Below are positions 17,313-25,900 of a DNA stretch of 34,550 nt, piece after piece; position 1 is the stretch's first letter, and each line of letters opens with the position of its first letter. A model generated the notes under the pieces. It did not search any database. It was given only the letters and a program-made list of their open reading frames with translations, and was not told the DNA's origin. Source of the stretch: CAKVOD01 sp964489405 (GTDB lineage Bacteria; Bacillota; Clostridia; Christensenellales; UBA1242); the NCBI GenBank assembly GCA_964489405.1, contig CAZAYL010000011.1, forward strand, positions 1 through 34,550, read 5' to 3'. The position numbers and the translations under genes were made by a program.

Positions 17313-17777
17313 CTATTGCTGGTCATCGTGATGATGAGCTTTGCCAATTTTTGGTGGACTTGCTTTTGACGGTTTTGCTGGGGGAATGTCGTAAATTTTT
17401 TCTTGCTCAGTCGTGCGTTCCGCAACCAAAACACTTTGTTTTTCTTGCGATACATCTGTTGCGACATCATTTACATCAAAACTTTGTGTGTGTGGTCGCG
17501 AATTGTTATCATTGTCCGTTTGTATATCAGTCAATGAAGTATTCCGTTTTGTTTTTTGTTTCGTCTTTTTTGTATAGTAAACAACTGTCCCCTTTTTGAA
17601 CAATGTAGCAAATAATGACCAAAACCCTGCAATCCCTATTATGGTGTAAACAAAACGGCTGGGGAATGCCGATTGATAGCCAAAAATGCCCGCCACAAGG
17701 TCGAATTGGAAAACGCCAATTGCAAACCAATTGATAGCCCCAAAAATTACAATTAATAATACAATAAAGTTAAACAT
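17313..17777 (-). CDS. DUF378 family membrane protein with a hydrophilic tail
   Basis: The N-terminal 60 residues fit DUF378 (YuzA-like): two membrane segments with the pattern LIVIFGAINWFAIGVFQFDL and a second segment FVYTIIGIAGFWSLFATLF. Most DUF378 proteins are only 60-90 residues long; this one (154) adds a polar tail of about 90 residues ending in HHHDD. The family's function is unknown. AAGGTGA (17782-17788) lies a few bases before the ATG. It follows the zinc-ribbon gene but is separated from it by a perfect terminator hairpin, so it probably has its own weak promoter. Confidence 0.8.
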   Translation of the reverse strand: MFNFIVLLIVIFGAINWFAIGVFQFDLVAGIFGYQSAFPSRFVYTIIGIAGFWSLFATLFKKGTVVYYTKKTKQKTKRNTSLTDIQTDNDNNSRPHTQSFDVNDVATDVSQEKQSVLVAERTTEQEKIYDIPPAKPSKASPPKIGKAHHHDDQQ

Positions 17778-17831
17778 ATTTTCACCTTACTCTATTATTG
17801 ACATCAAAAATGGAAAATAAACTATAGAAAT

Positions 17832-17858
17832 AAAAAAGTTGTGTCAAATTGACACAAC
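17832..17858 (-). terminator. Terminator after the zinc-ribbon gene
   Basis: A perfect 10-bp inverted repeat, GTTGTGTCAA and TTGACACAAC (17838-17847 and 17849-17858), is followed on the minus strand by six Ts. The upstream arm contains TTGACA on the minus strand and could also serve as the -35 box for the next gene, but no well-spaced -10 follows. Confidence 0.8.
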
Positions 17859-17862
17859 ACAT

Positions 17863-18039
17863 TTAGAATGTTCTTTTTGGACTATTGTTTTGTTTTCTTT
17901 TGCGACGACATTCTATGCATCTCTTTGGCTTGTTTTCTAAGCCTTTTTCTTTATAGAATGCTTGTTCATTTGCACTAAACACAAATTCCTTGCCACAGTC
18001 TACACAAACTATAGTTTCATCTTGAAATTCGTTTTCCAT
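17863..18039 (-). CDS. Small zinc-ribbon protein
   Basis: This 58-residue protein has four cysteines in two pairs (C12-x2-C15 and C41-x2-C44), in a pattern typical of the short zinc-ribbon family: ETIVCVDCGKEFVF, then FYKEKGLENKPKRCIECR. Members are widespread in Clostridia; their role is unknown. The tail is very basic (RRKRKQ), so contact with nucleic acid is possible. I chose ATG 18039 because GGGAGGG (18046-18052) lies 6 nt upstream; the in-frame ATG at 18075 has no such site. It has its own promoter and terminator. Confidence 0.88.
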   Translation of the reverse strand: MENEFQDETIVCVDCGKEFVFSANEQAFYKEKGLENKPKRCIECRRKRKQNNSPKRTF

Positions 18040-18112
18040 GAGAAACCCTCCCTGACGTATTTGAAAATATGGCATTGCGCTCGAAAAGGGCTATGACTAA
18101 TTTTCTTTGCAT

Positions 18113-18141
18113 ATTATATACTTTTTAAAAAAATAAGTCAA
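18113..18141 (-). promoter_or_regulatory. Promoter of the zinc-ribbon gene
   Basis: On the minus strand, TTGACT (18136-18141), a 17-base spacer and TATAAT (18113-18118). This is one of the best consensus matches in the window and gives a leader of about 65 nt. Confidence 0.8.
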
Positions 18142-18206
18142 ATGATTTAAAAAAATAATTTACTATTATGAATTTTTTTGAGAAATTTTATCGAATAATG
18201 ACGATT

Positions 18207-19409
18207 TTAAACATCATCATCAATTTTGTTTAAAAATAGGTTTAAATTTTGGTTTAAAATAGACATTGCAAGAGAATTTTCAGCAGAGTTATGAGATATT
18301 GGTTGTAAAAGTATTTTTTTGCGCGCATCAAGGTCAGTAGATTTTGGTTGCCCAGTTCCACCAAGACAACCTCCAATGCAAGTCATAACTTCAATGAATG
18401 CATATTCTTTTATATTGTTGTTAGAAATAAAATCTTCCATATTTTTTAACCCATCGATTTTTGCGACCTTGATTTTATGCTTGCCGATGTGCATATTTGC
18501 TACATATACATAATCATTAAGTGGCTTTAAATCAATAAAATTTTTGGGTGGACGTGTTGCATTTGCTAAATAATAAGCACACTCACATACTGATTTTAAT
18601 ACACCGCCTGAATGCCCGAATTGTAGAGCATTCCCACTAATTTTGTCGCAGTCAAGTACTGGTATGTCATCATATGACTGCCCACTTAATTTGATTAGAT
18701 TTGCAAGCTCATTAGTAGTTATAACAAGGTCAGTCAAAAGAATGGGCGCGTTTGCATTTTGCAAAATAGGCTTGCAAGGCGCACAATTTACATCGCAAGT
18801 GTGTTGTTTTTTGATTTTTGCTAACAACTCCATTGTTTTTGACGATAATGATTTAGAAAAATTCGAATAATTTAAATTGTTATTGTAATTTTTTAAAACA
18901 TATTTAGAATCTTTTATTTCTATCTTTTTTGCTATGCAAGGGGTTAGCGCTATGTGAAAAATTTGTTTCGGGTCGACATTGATTTCTTTTGCAAAAAAGG
19001 TTTTTATGTATGTCCCCATATTCGCAATTGGAGTCAAAGTTGAGCTGATGTTATTCCGTAAATTGGGATAAAAATTTTGTATAAATTTCACAAAGGCAGG
19101 GCAACAACTATTTAAAAGGGGTAGGTGATGCGTGTGTTCCAATCGGTGTAATAACTCTTTCGCTTCACAAATAGTTGTTAAATCCGCTCCAAAAGTAGTA
19201 TCAAAAACATAATCAACACCAATCTCTTTCAAAAAACCAACAATTTTCCCTTGAGCATTTTCGTTCTTGCCAAAAACTTCGCCAATTGCAACACGGGGCG
19301 CGGGAGCCGTCGAAACAACGACGACGGTTTTAGGGTCTAGTATTTTGTTTATTATCGTGTCTAATTGTTGTATAGGGCAACCACCCACACATTTCATTTT
19401 GTTTTCCAT
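18207..19409 (-). CDS. Short H-cluster ([FeFe] hydrogenase-like) protein without ferredoxin domains
   Basis: [FeFe] hydrogenases make or split H2 at an H-cluster. All four H-cluster cysteines are here: C103 in NSCCPAF (motif L1), C158 in TPCIAKKIE (L2), and C344 and C348 in EVMTCIGGCLGGTGQP (L3). The proton-path residues also seem kept: C102, E82, E85 and S122, aligned by eye to Clostridium pasteurianum CpI. L1 starts with Asn instead of Thr, and L2 has Thr in place of the usual Met. No N-terminal ferredoxin-like domains exist; instead a short start carries CVGGC (7-11). Between L2 and L3 is an extra CX3CX2C (C205, C209, C212). The small C-terminal SSU-type extension is not evident. No maturase (hydE, hydF, hydG) or redox partner is adjacent. 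Activity, sensing or another role remains open. The ATG at 19409 was chosen from promoter position; ATG 19397 is possible. Confidence 0.85.
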   Translation of the reverse strand: MENKMKCVGGCPIQQLDTIINKILDPKTVVVVSTAPAPRVAIGEVFGKNENAQGKIVGFLKEIGVDYVFDTTFGADLTTICEAKELLHRLEHTHHLPLLNSCCPAFVKFIQNFYPNLRNNISSTLTPIANMGTYIKTFFAKEINVDPKQIFHIALTPCIAKKIEIKDSKYVLKNYNNNLNYSNFSKSLSSKTMELLAKIKKQHTCDVNCAPCKPILQNANAPILLTDLVITTNELANLIKLSGQSYDDIPVLDCDKISGNALQFGHSGGVLKSVCECAYYLANATRPPKNFIDLKPLNDYVYVANMHIGKHKIKVAKIDGLKNMEDFISNNNIKEYAFIEVMTCIGGCLGGTGQPKSTDLDARKKILLQPISHNSAENSLAMSILNQNLNLFLNKIDDDV

Positions 19410-19415
19410 ACTAAA

Positions 19416-19424
19416 ATTATAACA
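19416..19424 (-). promoter_or_regulatory. Extended -10 promoter placing the transcript start at the hydrogenase-like ATG
   Basis: TGTTATAAT on the minus strand ends exactly 6 nt before ATG 19409, so transcription should start at the A of the start codon. No Shine-Dalgarno box precedes this ATG and no good -35 box is visible. This predicts a leaderless message. Confidence 0.5.
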
Positions 19425-19462
19425 CAATTCAATTATTTCTAAAAACAAAATTGCCAAAATTG

Positions 19463-19491
19463 TTGATTTTTAGAAGTAAATATAGTATACT
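19463..19491 (+). promoter_or_regulatory. tRNA-Ser promoter
   Basis: TTGATT (19463-19468), a 17-base spacer and TATACT (19486-19491). The predicted start is only a few nucleotides upstream of the mature tRNA. Confidence 0.6.
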
Positions 19492-19500
19492 TATATGTAT

Positions 19501-19591
19501 GGAGATGTATCGAAGTGGTTATAACGGGGCGCACTCGAAATGCGTTAGTCGAGAAATCGGCACGTGAGTTCGAATCTCACCATCTCCGCCA
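19501..19591 (+). tRNA. tRNA-Ser (anticodon CGA)
   Basis: The acceptor stem GGAGATG pairs fully with CATCTCC. The anticodon loop CTCGAAA, closed by GCGCA/TGCGT, gives CGA, which reads UCG. The T arm is GTGAG-TTCGAAT-CTCAC. A long variable arm of about 18 nt is typical of serine tRNAs. The discriminator is G, as expected for tRNA-Ser, and CCA is encoded. It stands alone between two minus-strand genes. Confidence 0.95.
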
Positions 19592-19599
19592 GTCTCAAA

Positions 19600-19660
19600 A
19601 ACCACAATATATAGTATAATTGTACGCTTAGGTATACCATATATTGTGGTTGTTTTTTTT
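19600..19660 (+). terminator. tRNA-Ser terminator
   Basis: AACCACAATATAT (19600-19612) pairs with ATATATTGTGGTT (19639-19651), with an inner GTATA/TATAC stem and a run of eight Ts (19653-19660). Confidence 0.9.
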
Positions 19661-19904
19661 ATTTAGGTACATTTTAGGCGCGATTTTTTGTAGAAATAAA
19701 AAATGAAGTGATAAATAACGCAAAAAACAAAATATTAGGATATAACAATAAGCAAATACAATGTTTGATTAAAATTATGACTGTTTTACTAGCCCTTTGT
19801 TTTTTGTACAATCACTGCTGTGTGGGGGGGGTATATAGATACTGAGCAAGCTAATAATAACTAAAAAAACATTTATTCGACCCCAACATTTGTCATTGTG
19901 CCAT
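19661..19904. other. Intergenic stretch without a recognised gene
   Basis: AT-rich sequence between the tRNA terminator and the subtilase terminator. I see no coding region. The only oddity is a run of eight Gs at 19824-19831. Confidence 0.6.
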
Positions 19905-19940
19905 AAAAAATAGAACAACAAAATCTTGTTGTTCTATTTT
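19905..19940 (-). terminator. Terminator after the subtilase gene
   Basis: A perfect 15-bp stem, AAAATAGAACAACAA (19907-19921) and TTGTTGTTCTATTTT (19926-19940), with a 4-nt loop. On the minus strand it ends in a T run directly after the subtilase stop codon. Confidence 0.92.
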
Positions 19941-19944
19941 AAAA

Positions 19945-22900
19945 CTAATTATTATCATTTTTAGGTGGTGGGGATAGATTGTTTGAGCGTAAGTAATTTT
20001 GATAATATCTTAATACTGCGTTGTTATAATTGTTTCGATAATCAATATTATATTTATTGCAAAATCCAATAAAATTATCTTTATTATTTTGAGCAAAAAT
20101 TAAGGCCTTTTGAAGCATAGGATTTGGTGGTATTGGTCGTGCAAGTGGAGTTTGAGTATTCATTTGATATGGTTTTTCATATTCTTTATAGCCATTTTTA
20201 GCTTGATAATTGTTTTGCTCATTTCCCAACGCCAATGTTTTTTGCATTGTATTTTTTAATTTTTTTCTTTTTGAATTTCTATGAGATTTTATTAGTAACA
20301 CAATTATAAGAACAGATATAATAGCAGTTCCGATAATTATTGCTATTGTGGTAGTATCCAAATTAAATATTGCCGCTTTGTCTTTTTCTTTAAATATTGC
20401 TTGAATTTTTAAATCTTCTTTAATATTTGTAACGGTAAAAGTGTTGTTTGATATATCCACACTATCTCCATTGACATAAACTTTAAATAATTCCCAACCA
20501 TCTTCAACCGAAACAGTAAATGTTCTAGTTTCGCCATATGTAATATTTTCTAATGTTTTATCAATATTGATTTTTCCTTGTCCATTAAACGAAATAGAAA
20601 TATTAAATGTTTGTATTTCATATTCAACTGAAATTGTATGAGCACAGTCAACATCAACAAAGGTGTAATAATCAACAGCGCCAATACTTACATTATCAAT
20701 CTTTACATCTTTAATTTTATATCCAGTGTCAGGAGTAAATGTATAATTTAAATCTTCGCCATACAAGACATTTGAAATTCCACTCGGACTAATAGTCCCG
20801 TTAGTTGTAGGATTTGCAGTAATACTAAAACTTGTTAAGTCAAAAAGTGCACTTATTGTGTGATTGTCAGAAATATTTGTAAATGTGTATTCGGTCAAAG
20901 TACTCGTATACTTTTCTCCGTCAATCAACAAGTATTCAATGTAGTAACCTTCATTTGCTGTAATAGTGAAGTAAGCACTTGTTCCATAGTTATAACTTTC
21001 TTGCGCTTCGCTAATTGTCCCATTTTCAGCTTGTATAACTGTAATCGTATAAGTATTTATAACAAATGTAACTGCAATTGTATGATTTCTTGTAATGTTT
21101 GTAAATGTGTACCCATTTGTAATAGCATTTGTTAAGTCGTCGCCCACTAATGCAACACTGTCTATAACAACACTTTCAATATGATACCCCGTATTAGCAG
21201 AGAATGTGAATGTTCTATTTTCGCCATAAGTAATGTTTTCTAATGTTTTATCAGTATTGATTTTCCCTTGTCCATCAACTGAAATAGAAATATTAAATGT
21301 TTGTATTTCATATTCAACTGAAATTGTATGAGAACAATCAACATTAACGAATGTGTAATAATCAACAGCGCCAATACTTACATTATCAATCTTTACATCT
21401 TTAATTTTATATCCAGTGTCAGGAGTAAATGTATAATTTAAATCTTCGCCATACAAGACATTTGAAATTCCACTCGGACTAATAGTCCCGTTAGTTGTAG
21501 GATTTGCAGTAATACTAAAACTTGTTAAGTCAAAAAGTGCACTTATTGTGTGATTGTCAGAAATATTTGTAAATGTGTATTCGGTCAAAGTACTCGTATA
21601 CTTTTCTCCGTCAATCAACAAGTATTCAATGTAGTAACCTTCATTTGCTGTAATAGTGAAGTAAGCACTTGTTCCATAGTTATAACTTTCTTGCGCTTCG
21701 CTAATTGTCCCATTTTCAGCTTGTATAACTGTAATCGTATAAGTATTTATAACAAATGTAACTGCAATTGTATGATTTCTTGTAATGTTTGTAAATGTGT
21801 ACCCATTTGTAATAGCATTTGTTAAGTCGTCGCCCACTAATGCAACACTGTCTATAACAACACTTTCAATATGATACCCCGTATTAGCAGAGAATGTGAA
21901 TGTTTTGTCAGAATTTTCTAACATATAAATATCTCCGCTATCAGACATTATTCCATCGCCTATAACTGTCGCAGTGATTTTATATCTTGTGTTACTATCT
22001 TCAATGACAGTGACTTCACACAAATTAGAAGTAATTGTGGTTCCATCCCAATCAGTGATAATAACATAATATTTTTTTGTTCCAATAATTGTTGTGCCAA
22101 GATTAAGTATAGAAGATGTTGCACCTTCAATGATCGTGCCTTTTGCAATATTACTTTCAGTCACATACCATTGATAAGTTTGTTCAAATCCGGTAGCAAC
22201 AATAGATAAAGTGGCTTCATCATATTGATTTACTTCTTTTTCAGTAGGCAAGTCTGTTGTTATACCTAATTTGTCAATAGCAACAAAAGGATTTCCGTTT
22301 TTATTTGCGAAAGTTTCAGCATAAGTTCCAGTATAACCATAAACAGTAGCTGAACTTCCAAATGCAGTTATTTCTCTTGCTGTCCCTTCTTCCCATTTAT
22401 CACCAATAACAATTTTTGTCATAGATGAAGGGAATACACTTCCCATAGTCACAATATTTGGTAAATAAAATGTTGTTAATTTATTACAAGACGTGAAAAC
22501 TTGTCCAGTGATTACACCTGTAGAGTGTATTGTTCCTAAAACTTTAATATTAAGGGTATCTATATACTCTAAATTACTATCATAAGTAAAGGCTGCATAT
22601 CCAATTCCTTCTACTAAAGGAGAGAAAACTTTTCTTAACGAATAACATTCATAAAAGGCGGTTTCACCAATTACTTTTACCTTTGGAATATTAACTTCAA
22701 AAAGTCCTTCACAACCATTAAATGTTGATGTTGGAATATTCTCTATCAAAGGTAACGATATGTATTTTAATCCAAGACAATTTCCAAATGTTCCATACGT
22801 TCCACCTTCAAGAGTTGTAATATAATCCAAATTGATTGTTTCTAATATTGAACAACCGTAAAAGGCGTCAGTGCCAAGTATTTTAATAGATTCTGGTAAA

Positions 22901-25900
22901 ATAATACCTGTAATAAAACAACAATCTTTGAACGCATTAGGACCAATTTTAGATATTGTCATACCATTATAAGATGACGGTATTATAATATTTCCAGTCG
23001 TGTAGCTATCTACAAAGGATATATAAATTTCAGTTTTACCATTATTATCGTATGTGTTGTAATAATATTTAGCCAAATCATTAAACATTGCCCTAAAAGT
23101 AATACCTTTATTATCGGCATATTCTTTTGCAACTGTTGTATCATAACCATAAATAACAAAAGTTGGTATAAGTTCATCATCTATACTATAGCCTAATGCG
23201 TTCTTTCCAATGTATGCTATATTTGTTGAGAATTTGATTTCTAGTAATTTTGAACAACCATAAAAAGCATTAGCATCAATTCGTTCTATGTTTTGTATTT
23301 TAACGGAAGATAAATTAACACAATCTTCAAATGCAGAAGTTCCGATATCTTTAATTCTATCTAATATAATGGATTCAAGATTTGCACATCCTTGAAATGC
23401 GTTATTTTCAATAGTGTCTAAATATGCTACATTTAAAGTATATATATTTAAACAGTCTTTAAAAGCATATTCACAAATTCTTGTAACAGGTAAATCGTCA
23501 ATGTATGATGGAATTGTAAGAACATCAGGAAATTCGCCAATATAACCAGTGATACAAATTTCATTATTAACAACTTTATAAGTGAAAATATTATTATTAT
23601 TTGAAACAAGATCAGTATATGAACAACCCTTTGTTGTTACAAAGTTATTTGCAACTGTCCCACCATAAATGTAAAACATACACCCAGATGGAATAGTTCC
23701 AAATGCCGAATTATCTATACTTTCGATACAACTTGATAAATAAACCTTTAATAATTTTGAATTTGAGCCAAAACTATTACTAGAAATTGAAACAACACTA
23801 GGAATATTTATATAGGTTAATTCATTACTTGCAAAAGCATTTCTACCTATATAACGTAGATTTTGAGCATTTAATTCGGAAATTTTACAACTATTAAACG
23901 CCCATTCACTAACTTCTATCAAATCATTTATAACTAAGTTATTTAGGGAAGAACACATTCTAAATGCCGCACCACCAACAATTTGTGCTTTTGGGATATT
24001 AACTGTATGTAATTGTGTAGCATAATAATAGAACGATGAGCTACCAATAACTAAAACTTCGGGCATATCTACTGTTAAAAGATTTTCATTAACATAAAAA
24101 CTATGTGAGCCAATGTATTGAACAGATGGTAGAGAAATATTAATTATATCACAATTTCTAAAACTACCACTACCAATTATTTCCACACTAGGTAAGTTAA
24201 TCTCTTGAACATTGTAACAATTAAAGAATGCCATGTCGCCAATTATTTTGACATTTGGTAATGTAATACTTGTAATATTGCCTGCACCGGTTTGATCCAT
24301 ATAAAAAGCATAATAATCTAGCAATTCAAGTTTTGATAAATTAAGTGAAGTTATAGCATAACAGCCTGCAAAAGCATATTTACTAATTGTTAATAATTCT
24401 GGAAAAAATTCATCAGTAAGATGTAGGAAATTTGCACAACCTTGGAACGCATACATGTCTATTAATGTAACTGCAGGACCGTATACTGCTTGAATAGTTG
24501 AGCAACCAGCAAAAGCATATCTTCCAATAGTGGTAACGGTAGAAGGTAATGTGACAACTTTAACACTTGATGATGAGAAAGCGTTAGCTCCAATGGAAGT
24601 AACAACAATTCCATCAACTTGCTTTGGAACAGTGACATCTGTTAATACACCATTATACATTGTTAAAGTTCCACTAGCGTCAACTGTAAAGGCACCTTCA
24701 ATATCTTCTCCATAGAAACAATATGTAATGCTATTGATTTTACTAAATGATTTCACATTATTGCTACCATCTAAAACATAGGCAATAGCTTTAACTCTTT
24801 GTGTTTTTGTAATAGAGATTGGACCTGTATATTTTGTTCCATTTGTTAAACTAGGATTTGTTCCATCTAATGTATAATAAATTGTTGTATTAGTAGTGAT
24901 TGTAGATAAAGTCAGGTTAAAAGCGTCAGTGCAATCAGTTTCAGTTTTACTAAAATTAACTTTATCAATTATATTGGCATAAGCATATTGGATATTTACC
25001 ATACCTTCGCCATAATATTCGTCCCAACCACTATCTCCTAAATCGATAGAGTTACTATCTAATAATTTTTCAATATCAGTTTTTGTGTAATTTTGTGTGC
25101 TATCAGAATAAAGCAATGCAACTGCACTTGCAACGTGTGGAGTAGCCATCGATGTTCCGCTCATAGTTATAACACCACCACCAACAGCAGCACTTATAAT
25201 TTGGTGTCCTGGTGCAGATACATCAATGTAACTACCATAGTTTGACCAGTTTGGTCTATAATATAAATTACCAGACTTACCAACAGCAGCAACAGTTATT
25301 GCACGATCAACATTTGATGGAGTATAATTTGCAACATTTGCACCATCATTACCAGCGGCAACGATTGTTAAAATATTATTGTTATAAGCTTCATTTAGTG
25401 CTGTTGTATATGAAGTATGTTCTTCTGACCCAATACCATTAGAACTACCCAAACTCATATTCATTGCACAAATATTCATTCCATCTTGTTTTTTATCTAT
25501 AACATAGTTTATACCCATTACAATAGAAGATTGATAGCCATAGCCCTTATCTCCCATAACTTTTATAGGTAAGATTTTTACATTACTTAATGTTAAATCA
25601 GTTATAATACCAGAAACATGAGTTCCATGCCCATAAACATCTTCCCAAACATAAGAAGTTAAACTTATTGAAGGGGAATAGTTTGTTCCACCATCAGCTA
25701 TCCTATTTGAGAACCAAGAGTGGTCACTGTCCAATCCTGTATCTAATACGGCAACAACCAATTCTGGTAAGTTAGTAGAACCCACAGTGTTTAATAAATA
25801 ATTTGAATAATCTTCAATCCCCATAGAAGATGCGCCCCAAGATGAATATGAAAAGCTATCTTCAACACCATAAAGGTTGCTTTTTTCATCTTGAACGCTA

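Noticed and set aside
19410..19457. Longer N-terminus for the H-cluster protein starting at 19457
   Set aside because: The extra residues would be encoded across the predicted promoter, start without an SD box and do not look like the family.
20050..20350. Sortase (LPXTG) anchoring of the subtilase
   Set aside because: No LPXTG-like motif precedes the C-terminal helix, and a 115-residue tail follows it, which does not fit a sortase signal.
20860..21825. Two identical 91-codon plus-strand reading frames (20860-21135 and 21550-21825)
   Set aside because: They are antisense shadows of the duplicated block in the subtilase gene; their identity reflects the repeat.
20510..21904. CRISPR-like or transposon-based origin of the repeats
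   Set aside because: The repeats are 690 bp, coding and in frame, without spacers, inverted ends or target-site duplications.
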